Of a DNA stretch of 37,023 nt, positions 1-8,389 are shown in pieces. Position 1 is the first letter of the stretch. Every line of letters begins with the position of its first letter. The notes under the pieces were generated by a model. That model was not told the DNA's origin. It saw only the letters and a list, made by a program, of their open reading frames with translations, and searched no databases. The position numbers were made by a program, and so were the translations under genes. Origin of the DNA: Candidatus Kuenenia stuttgartensis (GTDB lineage: Bacteria > Planctomycetota > Planctomycetia > Gemmatales > Gemmataceae); the NCBI GenBank assembly GCA_945875585.1, contig CAMCLK010000046.1, forward strand, positions 1 to 37,023. The letters are read 5' to 3'.

Positions 1-782
1 ATGCCGCATCTGGCAGTATCGCACCGTTTCGTTTGGCTTTGACCGCCACGCCCGAGCGTACCGATGGTGGCGAATCCCTGCTCAATTATTTGGTAGGTCC
101 GCTGGTATATCGTCGAGAAATCACCGACCTCGCCGGCGAATATCTGGCCGGCTACACCACGGAACGGATCTGGGTTGAACTGAAACCTGAAGAACGTGAG
201 GAACACGACAAGGCACGAGATGCTTATCGGTCATTTGTTAGCGAGCGGGGTATCGACACCAGTTCACCATCCGGTTGGCGAGATTTCATTACTGCCGCGT
301 CGCGAGATCCTGAGGGACGCGAAGCTTTCCGCGCTTATCGCGACCAGCGGCGGATTGTCCAGCGCGCTGAAGGGAAAATGGAAAAGCTGGAACAGTTGCT
401 TGCTAGGCACTCTGACGAGCGAATTTTGATATTCACCTCTGACAATGCTACCGTATACGATCTGGCGCGAAGGTTTCTTGTTCCAGCACTCACACACCGC
501 ACAAAGCCTGCGGAGCGCAGAGACTTGTTGTCAGCATTCCATTCTGGCGAATTACCCGTACTGGCTACCAGCAGAGTGCTTAATGAGGGCGTTGATGTAC
601 CAGCTGCTGCTATTGGTATAGTCCTGTCCGGTTCAGGAACTCCCCGGGAACATGTGCAGCGGTTGGGGAGAATTTTGCGTCGGTCAGGTGACAAGCGTGC
701 GCGCCTTTATGAATTGGTGGTGCGCGATAGCGGCGAGGCAGCTATTTCCAAACGGCGGCGCGACCACAATGCTTACCGGTGA
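1..782 (+). CDS. XPB/ERCC3-type superfamily 2 DNA helicase, C-terminal part (5' end outside window)
   Basis: The frame is open from base 3 and starts inside the protein, so the Walker A and DEAH parts lie off the window. About 259 residues are visible. They begin just before motif III (LTATPERTDGG, from about base 39). A charged helical stretch follows, then the second RecA lobe: motif IV (RILIFTSDN), motif V (SRVLNEGVDVP) and motif VI (QRLGRILRRSGD, around bases 658-693). The LYELVVRDSGE tail after motif VI is typical of XPB-like helicases. Members of this family unwind DNA in repair. The stop overlaps the start of the downstream DUF790 nuclease gene by 14 bp, which is the XPB-Bax1 arrangement known from archaea and some bacteria. 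A TTG at base 33 is not the start, because motif III is already under way there. The family call is secure; the exact substrate is unknown. Confidence 0.88.
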   Translation, partial: AASGSIAPFRLALTATPERTDGGESLLNYLVGPLVYRREITDLAGEYLAGYTTERIWVELKPEEREEHDKARDAYRSFVSERGIDTSSPSGWRDFITAASRDPEGREAFRAYRDQRRIVQRAEGKMEKLEQLLARHSDERILIFTSDNATVYDLARRFLVPALTHRTKPAERRDLLSAFHSGELPVLATSRVLNEGVDVPAAAIGIVLSGSGTPREHVQRLGRILRRSGDKRARLYELVVRDSGEAAISKRRRDHNAYR

Positions 783-1980
783 CCTGATTCGCGGGCGAGT
801 TCAACGCGGAAAATTGCGCCTTTCAGCCATCGACCCCGCCGATAATGACGTGCAAAGCCTTGCAGACCGATTGATTATGCTGTTTGGCACAGTACCAGGA
901 ACACGACGCGACGATGTTCTGACTTCCATCAATTTGGCCGCAGAGGGTCCGGTTAACCCCATTGTTGGTCGAGGATTGGCTCACCTACTCTGGCAGCGTT
1001 GTGAACTTTCGCCACCACCCGGTCCCAATGCAGCCAAGCTTCGGTCTGAAGTATTCCGCGCGGCAGCACGGGCGCGGGCCTCTGGAATTGAGCCATTCCC
1101 CCGTGAAAAGATTCTCGCGGATGCCGGAGTCTCACTTGGCATTGATGCCGCAACAGTGGAACGCGCACTTTTTTCTGATCTCCCGGGCGAAGAAATCGTT
1201 TTGTCATTTGAACCAATTACAAGCGAGCTTCTGATTCGCAATTACAATCTGGCCCTTGTGCAAGGTGCCTTATTGCGTTCAACCAGAGTCGTGCTCACCT
1301 TGGGGCGCCCGCGCCCCGATGCAGTGCGCGCCATACTGCGTGCAGCCAGATTCCACAGACTATTGGTAGCTCCGCGAAAACCATCACCGGGCAGACTGGA
1401 ATTGGAAGTTGATGGTCCTGCAAATCTACTGGAGGAGACTGTCAAACATGGCATGCAACTCGCCTGTTTTGCACCATGGGCACTCTGCCAACCAAAATTT
1501 CATTTTGCAGCGGATTTGTTATGGGGTCCGGACCGATCTCCCTGTAGGCTGGAAATCAGCCATCAGGATGCGCTAGATTGCCCACAACCTTCAGCAATTC
1601 CTGGCCCTTCACGCGAAGTGCAAGCCTTCGCCGCACTTGCTGGCAAGGAGGAACCCGACTGGGTTGTGAATGTTGATGCAGAGCCAATTGAAACCGATGA
1701 TGGTTACTGGGTACCAGATTTGCATCTGACTCGCATGTCAGACCAACGCACTGTTTGCATGGACATTATTACTCGTGGTAGGCCTCAAACCGTAGCAGCA
1801 CACCTGAAACGTCTGGCCAAACATGCGCAGGTTCCATGGTTGGTTGCAGCCAACAGGATATTGCTTACCGAAGGCGTACCAGAAGCTGAAGACCGCACAC
1901 TGCCATTTCGAGCCATGCCGCTTCCCAGCGAAGTATTTGCCATGGCAACGAGTCTGCTAGACAAATCAAGCCGCCCGTGA
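769..1980 (+). CDS. DUF790 family (Bax1-type) nuclease, partner of the XPB helicase
   Basis: A 403-residue protein. I chose the ATG at 769 because the N-terminus MLTGDLIRGRVQRGKL matches the usual DUF790/Bax1 opening; an in-frame upstream start would add 39 residues out of pattern. In archaea Bax1 is a structure-specific nuclease that binds XPB and cuts DNA that the helicase opens. The likely nuclease core is C-terminal: a PD pair at P316-D317 (VPDLHLTR), then a hydrophobic strand with D332 (CMDII), then a basic helix (HLKRLAKHAQ) and a strand ending VAANRILL. This resembles a PD-(D/E)xK layout. As I recall, most relatives carry Glu where D332 stands, so the active site may be slightly unusual. 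Translational coupling to the helicase is likely because the reading frames overlap by 14 bp. The 3' end overlaps the opposing gene by 15 bp. Confidence 0.82.
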   Translation: MLTGDLIRGRVQRGKLRLSAIDPADNDVQSLADRLIMLFGTVPGTRRDDVLTSINLAAEGPVNPIVGRGLAHLLWQRCELSPPPGPNAAKLRSEVFRAAARARASGIEPFPREKILADAGVSLGIDAATVERALFSDLPGEEIVLSFEPITSELLIRNYNLALVQGALLRSTRVVLTLGRPRPDAVRAILRAARFHRLLVAPRKPSPGRLELEVDGPANLLEETVKHGMQLACFAPWALCQPKFHFAADLLWGPDRSPCRLEISHQDALDCPQPSAIPGPSREVQAFAALAGKEEPDWVVNVDAEPIETDDGYWVPDLHLTRMSDQRTVCMDIITRGRPQTVAAHLKRLAKHAQVPWLVAANRILLTEGVPEAEDRTLPFRAMPLPSEVFAMATSLLDKSSRP

Positions 1981-4900
1981 CTCTTTTACCTCTGGTACAG
2001 CACCTTCAGATGCTGCACCAGAATCCCTACGCGCCAAAGATGTCATCAGCGCAGCAACAGCCAACGCTTGCGGCATGATTGCTTCCCATGATTGGCCATC
2101 CAAGGCCTGCCTGGCCACCGATGCCGCCAATGCCAAGCAAGCTCCCGCGGAACATGCACGGCGCGTACCGCCTGTCAAACCGGCGACAACCAGAATTCCA
2201 GAAAGCATCAAAACCACATTAATACCTCGAGCCCCCTGCTCCACCAAAGGTAAGCCTCCCTGAAGGAAGGCACGATGAGGTCCGTCTTCAGGAGTACCCC
2301 TCGTTTCAAGCAGGCATAACCCAATAAGGACGCCAACTAACCCCATACCCGCCGTACGGAATGCCGGTCCGCTTACGTGTCCGCATATATGAACGGCACC
2401 GCCAAGGCCAATCAGGCAACCTGCCATAAGGAAAAGTAGACCGGTGTTTTCTTGTGGGCCACGCGTCGAGGTCCACGACAAGTGAAGAAACAACCCAATA
2501 GCCATCGATAAAATCCACCACGGATTGGCAGCGTAAGTTTTCAGCAATCGAGCCGCCCCTGCCAGCATGAATGCAACTGCTAGGCCGACAGCTCCCAACA
2601 AACCGGCCCAGGCTGGATCTGCTGAATTACGATACATAAGCGCTTCCATCAGTAAACAAACCGACAAAGCACCTGTACTGATCAATTCAATCCGCTCCAA
2701 AGAGGAACGACAGGCGCGGCGAGTAAGCCAAGAAACAGCCAAATATCCACTTTCAATACCATTGGACACAATAAACCCAATACACAATCCCAACGTCGCC
2801 AAGCTACCGCGCGCCAGAAACGAACCGTCTTGGACAGGATCGGGTAACGCCCAACCACAAGCAGCCAGCATGAGCACCAGCGATAACACGGCATTTCCAC
2901 GCCATGAGATTGCTGAGACCTGACGCCTTCGGTCCATATCCATGGATATCAACCAAGAAACGGCTGCCCATGAAATTGCCCCCCAAGCCACAGCAAAACG
3001 TGCCAACGGCAACGATTCGGAATAAGTGCACGCCAACAGTGGCAGTAAAATACCTGAAATGCGAGCACATATTAAAACCGGGCGAGAAATATCATTTCCA
3101 GTCAGCATCAACATGCCGATAGTGGCAGCCAAAGCTGGACCAGACCAAACCAACGCAAAAAGCGGTACCGCTATGCCATTTACCCAATCAACTAATGCAA
3201 TGGATGTCATACTGCCAGTAAAGCATGCCAAAAGAAAGCTACCGGCTATAAATAACATCTGACGACGGCACAAATCATCGAGGCGAGATGCGGCCCCCAT
3301 AAGGACCAAACCACTTGTCATTCCTGCAGCAATGAACCAAGGGTTACCATCCAAACCAAGGCTTATGATCCATGCAACCATACCCGTTAAAAAAGATCCA
3401 ATAATCACATGAAGCCGCGGCGATCCAGGATTGTCTTCTTTTTCGGCAAATTTCCATAATCGCAATACCAACCCAAGACCGGCCCATCCGGCTGAAACAG
3501 CAACCAACACACTACTGGCAGAAGTCTGAATCCCACCCGCTGCAGCAATCGCAAGTGGCACAACAGCAACCGCCGACATCCAGCACCAAGAAACACCACC
3601 TCGATACCCCAGCAATAGACCAGCAACCACACCCATGCTGCCAAATAACTGCAATGGCAGTATCCAAACACCAGGCTCGCGACATTCAAGACCAAGAGTA
3701 ACAACAGTAGATATTGATGACAAAATAGCTGGCAACAACAACTGTTTCTTACCGGCATGGCACGCCATGATCAGACTTCCAGCCGCTAAAACACCAACTG
3801 CGGGAACAATTCCAAAGTTGACAGCCCAACCAGCAAAAAGAAACCAAACTGTCGTAATAACACAATCGATAGCACGCTGCCCATGGGGCATCCATGCAAA
3901 AAGTGCAGCCAAACTACTACTACCCAGGGCCAACAGGAACAGCGGACTAGCGCACGCAACGCGCCACGCAACCATCCATTCGCTGCCAGCAGGAAATAAT
4001 GAATCCGCCCACGAAATCAAAGCCGGAACACACATAATGGCCAAACCAGCAGTTGCCGTGCATTGATTCCAGAAGCGATGTTTCACAGACCAACGCGTGG
4101 AAATTAGGGCAACAAAACTCGCACTAATTCCAATCCAGCCTGCGGAAGCTACAAGGGCCATTCCCGTGGACATATCAATGGCTTTCGCGGCAGATACAAC
4201 TGCGCACAGTCCACAAATTGCGCCAACGACTGCCCAACCATGGGATTGCCAAAGTACAGATCGCAAAGTGGTCACCACGACCATAGCACCTGCCAAACAT
4301 GCTAATTGCCCCAAAGGAGTGCCTTTATAAAAAGCCCCCGTCCACAGGGTGGCACAGGCCATCAAAGCTGCATGCAGAACTCGGTCCAGTAACAGGGAGC
4401 GAGATCCTCCCCCAACGGTAATACGCAGAATCATTGGCAAGAATGCCATATAGCCAATGCCCGCCCAGATGAGGGCAGGCAAACTCTCTTCCAAGTCGCG
4501 CGCATGGAACCATGCGGCCGCAAAGACAGCGGCACAACCTGCCAGTGCGCACGCGCTCCCCGTCGTCAAACGGAATGCATCACGCCAGGCTAACGCCATC
4601 CACGCCATACCAGTTACTGCGATTGCGCCCCAAACAGGCGGTCCTGTTAATGCCGCCAACCATTGCCGCTCAATTTCTGTTCGACCAACTATATTGAGCA
4701 AGGCCATGGCTGCATGAGAGAGCAATAAGCCAAAGCAGGCAGGTGCCGCCCATGCAGGACGCAAACGCCAGCAGCTAGCCAGAAGTACACCCACTGAAAG
4801 GCCAGCCAGAGCGAACACAGGAGCCAGCACGAAGAAAGGAGGAGTCTTAATCATCCAGATACTGCCAAAACCAGCAACCATCGTCAGAAGCAGCAATGCC

Positions 4901-5334
4901 AGATGATGAACAAAAGCGCCGGCATGGCCATTACGAACAGCGGTATGGCTTGCCTTCAAAGGAATTGCTTCTGGAGCGCGCCAGCCTAACAGATCGAGTC
5001 GCCTGCGGATGATATCATCGAGCACGTGAGATAATGCCAAAGACGGATTCTGCCGTGCCATCGATTCAATCAGCTGATTGGCATCATCCAGCCGACTCAA
5101 TTCGGCTTGCACGACTTGTGCTAGAGGCTCACCGCATCCGTGGCATAATTCATGAGACTGATCGACAGGCTCATGGCACTGAAGGCATTCCAATTCGTGG
5201 CCACAGCCGGTTGGGAGCCATCGCCTATTCCACACCCGTTGAGCCATAAGCCAAGTAGCGGCAGCCCCTATGGCGATTCCAAGCCCCATTTCGATCATAA
5301 CCAACCCCCGCGCCACGTTCGGCGTGGCCATCAT
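1966..5334 (-). CDS. Very large polytopic membrane protein with N-terminal zinc ribbon, function unknown
   Basis: A 1122-residue protein. It opens with a hydrophobic segment (about residues 15-31), then a cysteine-rich knuckle: C44, C50-x2-C53 and C64-x2-C67, which looks like a zinc ribbon of the CxxC...CxxC kind. A charged helical stretch follows (about 72-120). From about residue 140 to the end there is a nearly continuous run of hydrophobic helices, roughly 25-30 by eye, with short loops. I do not recognise a transporter or enzyme family and propose no function. Two adjacent ATGs open the frame. An internal ATG at residue 13 (MIEMGLG), preceded by a G-rich run, is an alternative start, and neither has a clear Shine-Dalgarno. 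The gene is divergent from the 933-residue protein gene and overlaps the DUF790 gene tail to tail by 15 bp. Confidence 0.8.
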   Translation of the reverse strand: MMATPNVARGLVMIEMGLGIAIGAAATWLMAQRVWNRRWLPTGCGHELECLQCHEPVDQSHELCHGCGEPLAQVVQAELSRLDDANQLIESMARQNPSLALSHVLDDIIRRRLDLLGWRAPEAIPLKASHTAVRNGHAGAFVHHLALLLLTMVAGFGSIWMIKTPPFFVLAPVFALAGLSVGVLLASCWRLRPAWAAPACFGLLLSHAAMALLNIVGRTEIERQWLAALTGPPVWGAIAVTGMAWMALAWRDAFRLTTGSACALAGCAAVFAAAWFHARDLEESLPALIWAGIGYMAFLPMILRITVGGGSRSLLLDRVLHAALMACATLWTGAFYKGTPLGQLACLAGAMVVVTTLRSVLWQSHGWAVVGAICGLCAVVSAAKAIDMSTGMALVASAGWIGISASFVALISTRWSVKHRFWNQCTATAGLAIMCVPALISWADSLFPAGSEWMVAWRVACASPLFLLALGSSSLAALFAWMPHGQRAIDCVITTVWFLFAGWAVNFGIVPAVGVLAAGSLIMACHAGKKQLLLPAILSSISTVVTLGLECREPGVWILPLQLFGSMGVVAGLLLGYRGGVSWCWMSAVAVVPLAIAAAGGIQTSASSVLVAVSAGWAGLGLVLRLWKFAEKEDNPGSPRLHVIIGSFLTGMVAWIISLGLDGNPWFIAAGMTSGLVLMGAASRLDDLCRRQMLFIAGSFLLACFTGSMTSIALVDWVNGIAVPLFALVWSGPALAATIGMLMLTGNDISRPVLICARISGILLPLLACTYSESLPLARFAVAWGAISWAAVSWLISMDMDRRRQVSAISWRGNAVLSLVLMLAACGWALPDPVQDGSFLARGSLATLGLCIGFIVSNGIESGYLAVSWLTRRACRSSLERIELISTGALSVCLLMEALMYRNSADPAWAGLLGAVGLAVAFMLAGAARLLKTYAANPWWILSMAIGLFLHLSWTSTRGPQENTGLLFLMAGCLIGLGGAVHICGHVSGPAFRTAGMGLVGVLIGLCLLETRGTPEDGPHRAFLQGGLPLVEQGARGINVVLMLSGILVVAGLTGGTRRACSAGACLALAASVARQALDGQSWEAIMPQALAVAALMTSLARRDSGAASEGAVPEVKESRAA

Positions 5335-5525
5335 GCTTGGCCATTGCCAACACAGAGCTACCGAAACTATCGGAAGGAGCGGGGGTGCTCATTGAGTCAA
5401 ACTGGTGAAGCAAGATAGCCTAGAAAAAGGTTGCACAATTTACCCAAGACAGTGATAATAGGGGGGAGAGCGGTTGAATCAGCTTCTCTACATTCGATCA
5501 ATATCATCGATACTTAGGTGCCGCC
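5335..5525. promoter_or_regulatory. Divergent intergenic region with a possible plus-strand promoter
   Basis: These 191 bp separate two divergent genes, so at least two promoters are expected. The best sigma70-like match on the plus strand is TTGCAC at 5431-5436, a 17-bp spacer, and GATAAT at 5454-5459 (five of six matches to the -10 consensus, three of six to the -35). That would leave a 5' leader of about 60 nt for the 933-residue gene. No comparable minus-strand match stood out. This is a by-eye consensus match only. Confidence 0.3.
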
Positions 5526-8327
5526 ATGACGGATCCCATCAAACAAAATTCCAATCATGACTCCGACCCGGAGATGCTTGTCGGTGGAGAAATTGAGGAA
5601 CTGGAAGAGCTGCCAAATTTGCCTGAGGCAGAAATCAACGCTGCACCTCCAGCTCAAGCCCCCCCCATTCTTGAAGAACAAGAACCAGACCTGAGCGACT
5701 TGTTTGAAGAACCCGCCCCCGTCACTCCTTCCAGTTTTGACCAGGAACCAACGCACGGTTTCTTCGACGAAGTTGGGGAGATTGTAACATCAGGCGATAC
5801 AACACTGCTCGATGACAATTCCTCTGGTAGCTTCAAGGTTCTCGATGAATCGGGGCTGAATGACGCCGCAGGTAATGCTGACCTATCTGATAAGGCCGAT
5901 GCTTCATCGGATCAGGATATCAGCGATATGCTCGAAGGATTGGAAGGATTTGAACCCCAAGGAACGACATCGGCCCGCGCAGCAAACTTATCCTCCTCAT
6001 CGTCTGGTGCAGATTCCTCTGGCGATCTTGATATCCACACTGTCTCCGACAGCATGGACGCATCCGATATTGATAATGTCGAACTCGATATCATTCCAAC
6101 TTTACCCGGTACCAGTCCTGCAGCCCCATCCTCGAAGGCTGGCAAAAACAAAACATTGGCAAAACCACCCACACCGACCGTTTCTAAGAGCCGTGGCGGC
6201 ATGCTAGTTGGCTCATTATTGGGCTTGCTGGGTGGTATTGCCGCCAGCCAAGCCCTTTGGGTTTTTGGCATTGAATTACCAACCAGTATCCGTCAAGCCG
6301 ATTCAGCCCAGGTGAAAGCTCTCAAGGATCTTTCGGAGCAGGCAAGCGGCAAGGCAAAGTCACTGGAATCCGATTTGGAAACCCTGAAAACCGTTTCGGA
6401 AGAAGCTAGCAATAAGGCAAAGGAAAGCCTGAATACGCTGACTACCGAAAAGCTGGGGCTTGCAACCAAACTCACCGAGCAAACCACCAAATTCATGCAG
6501 GACCTGAAATTGGAACAGGCCAAAGGCGAAAAAGCAGTTGCTGATGCCAAAATTGTTGCATCCAAGGAGCTTGATGAACAGAAAGCTGCTGCCAAAGCAG
6601 ACGTTATGAAATATGAAAAGGACCTTGAACTGGCCAAATCAGAAGCCAAAGTCAACCTTGATAAAGCTGTCGCGGAAACTGTGAAAGAGAAAAACCGTGG
6701 CGAAGAGTTGGCCACATTGCTGGCAGCAAACAGCAAGGGACTGACATCGATTGCTGAAAAATTGAAAACCGCTGGGTTTGGTGAATCCAAAATCGACCCG
6801 ATTGCCATGGCTCCTATTATTGATAAGGCCTTGGCAATGGCACAAATGAAAGATCCAGCCGGAGAAATTCGCAAACTAACAACAAAGATGAACGATGAAA
6901 AGACCCGCCTCGAGGGGGAAGTCGCCAACCGCGACGCGCTTGTTAAAAAACAATTGGAAGACCTAGGTCGTCGACGTCATCCTGCTGCGAACATGGCTTT
7001 TTGGCGAGCAATGCTTTCCGCTGGAATAGCGGACTCAGTTCATGCCACGGAAGCCGCCAAGGACGCCAACCATGTGCTGGCAGTGGCACCGGTCAATAGC
7101 CCCGAAGTTGCGCAGGCGAAAATCATTATTGCCATGGCTGATACTGCCCTTGGCAAACTTAAAGAAGCCAAGGCATCCATTGCCAGCGTGACTGCAAGTG
7201 CAGCAACGGCGGGACCGGGTTGGGCCGAAGTTGTTAAAAACCTGAACGAACGATTGGTAAGCCCGGCAGGCATCGATCTTGCCAAGGCCCATGAATTAGC
7301 AGAATTTGGCAAGACTGATCAGGCCATAGCCGTTCTCAAGAAGGCAATTGCCAACCCATTGCCGGGTGATCCAGCACTTCCGCGCGTTCGAGCAGAATTG
7401 GCGCTATTTCTCATCAGTACGGAACAGAAGGATCTCTCACAGGCAACCACTCTGGCAGATGAAGCAGCCAAAGCCAATGAAGCGCTTGGCTTCTACGTTC
7501 TTGGCAGACTGAAAGAAGCTAAAGGGCAAGGAGACGAAGCTGGAATCCTTTACAGCCAAGCCATCAACGCTGCCAAAGAAACAGACCCCATGCTGAGCCA
7601 GTACCGATTGGCCAGAATCCGAAAATTGCGTGGAATGGCAGGAAACCCAGCGTCAGTGGCCATGCTCGCTGAGGACCCTGAACTTTTGGCTACGTTATTA
7701 CTGATCTCCATGACTCTTGTGGATGCAGAAACGCTCGATGTTCCAGACCCAAAAGCACGGGCTATCAAAAGGGAAATGCGTGCAATTTTAGAGAATCCCA
7801 AGGCGACCCTCATTGAAAAGGCAGACGCACTACTTGAAGATGGCCAGCCTTTGCAAGCACTTGAAATGCTACAGACTCATATGTCCAAAACTTTGGCAAT
7901 CCGCGAACCTGAAACTCTTAAATTAATGGCTCGAATTATCAAGGCCCTCGATAGCAAGCAGGTCACCGGCCAGTCCCTTACCCTTTCGCCCGCAGCACGG
8001 AAGGCGGAAGCCTACCGACAGTTCGGCAAAGGGAAGCAGCTAGTATTGGCAGGAAAATTCGACATCGCAGAGGAAACGCTGACATCAGCCATCAAGTATG
8101 CAGGTTCAGACGTTGATGCCAGATTCCACTATTTCCTTGGCTTGGCTCAATTGGGCCAAGCTGACGAAAAAACGGCGGAACGCAACTTCCTGCGAGCTCT
8201 AGAATTGGAACGCCGAAGCCAACCGTCTGCACGCGATGTTTCCCGATCGCTGGAAGAAGTACAGGGACCGGCCCGTGAAAGCATTGATGCGCTTCGGTAC
8301 GGAGCCGTCCTCCCAATGGGACGCTAA
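5526..8327 (+). CDS. Membrane-anchored coiled-coil/TPR protein with long acidic N-terminus
   Basis: A 933-residue protein in four parts. Residues 1-200 are acidic and rich in Asp, Glu, Ser and Pro, and probably disordered. Residues 203-224 are basic (KAGKNK, SKSRGG) and lead into a single Gly-rich transmembrane helix at about 225-249. Residues 255-475 are a Lys/Glu/Ala-rich coiled coil. Residues 490-925 are Ala-rich paired helices resembling degenerate TPRs, for example near 590-640, 650-700 and 840-895. The positive-inside rule suggests that the acidic tail is cytoplasmic and the coiled coil plus TPRs lie in the periplasm; this is inference. The start ATG has only a weak AGG seven bases upstream. 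The architecture suggests an envelope scaffold linking a cytoplasmic partner to periplasmic ones. I recognise no named family. The next gene on the strand follows after 62 bp, with a strong hairpin in between. Confidence 0.78.
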   Translation: MTDPIKQNSNHDSDPEMLVGGEIEELEELPNLPEAEINAAPPAQAPPILEEQEPDLSDLFEEPAPVTPSSFDQEPTHGFFDEVGEIVTSGDTTLLDDNSSGSFKVLDESGLNDAAGNADLSDKADASSDQDISDMLEGLEGFEPQGTTSARAANLSSSSSGADSSGDLDIHTVSDSMDASDIDNVELDIIPTLPGTSPAAPSSKAGKNKTLAKPPTPTVSKSRGGMLVGSLLGLLGGIAASQALWVFGIELPTSIRQADSAQVKALKDLSEQASGKAKSLESDLETLKTVSEEASNKAKESLNTLTTEKLGLATKLTEQTTKFMQDLKLEQAKGEKAVADAKIVASKELDEQKAAAKADVMKYEKDLELAKSEAKVNLDKAVAETVKEKNRGEELATLLAANSKGLTSIAEKLKTAGFGESKIDPIAMAPIIDKALAMAQMKDPAGEIRKLTTKMNDEKTRLEGEVANRDALVKKQLEDLGRRRHPAANMAFWRAMLSAGIADSVHATEAAKDANHVLAVAPVNSPEVAQAKIIIAMADTALGKLKEAKASIASVTASAATAGPGWAEVVKNLNERLVSPAGIDLAKAHELAEFGKTDQAIAVLKKAIANPLPGDPALPRVRAELALFLISTEQKDLSQATTLADEAAKANEALGFYVLGRLKEAKGQGDEAGILYSQAINAAKETDPMLSQYRLARIRKLRGMAGNPASVAMLAEDPELLATLLLISMTLVDAETLDVPDPKARAIKREMRAILENPKATLIEKADALLEDGQPLQALEMLQTHMSKTLAIREPETLKLMARIIKALDSKQVTGQSLTLSPAARKAEAYRQFGKGKQLVLAGKFDIAEETLTSAIKYAGSDVDARFHYFLGLAQLGQADEKTAERNFLRALELERRSQPSARDVSRSLEEVQGPARESIDALRYGAVLPMGR

Positions 8328-8357
8328 AGTTTGACATAAGGCCGCAGTAGCCTTAAC

Positions 8358-8387
8358 CTGCCTCCCATCACACTTGATGGGAGGCAG
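8358..8387 (+). promoter_or_regulatory. Perfect 13-bp hairpin that contains the Shine-Dalgarno of the next gene
   Basis: Bases 8358-8370 are exactly complementary to 8375-8387, with a 4-base loop (CACT). The right arm carries the GGGAGG ribosome-binding site and ends two bases before the ATG at 8390. In RNA this stem would sequester the ribosome-binding site. It also lies 30 bp after the upstream stop, but no T-run follows it on either strand, so a plain intrinsic terminator is less likely. It could be an attenuating or translation-controlling hairpin, or a protein-bound operator. Confidence 0.65.
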
Positions 8388-8389
8388 AC

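Noticed and set aside
5311..5329. A 6-bp inverted repeat with a TTCGG loop at the start of the membrane protein gene
   Set aside because: It is short and inside the likely coding start; it would matter only if the downstream ATG is the true start, which I cannot decide.
6293..6928. A 211-codon Ser/Ala/Phe-rich open frame on the minus strand
   Set aside because: It is antisense to the Lys/Glu/Ala coiled coil, which naturally gives long open Ser/Phe-rich antisense frames.
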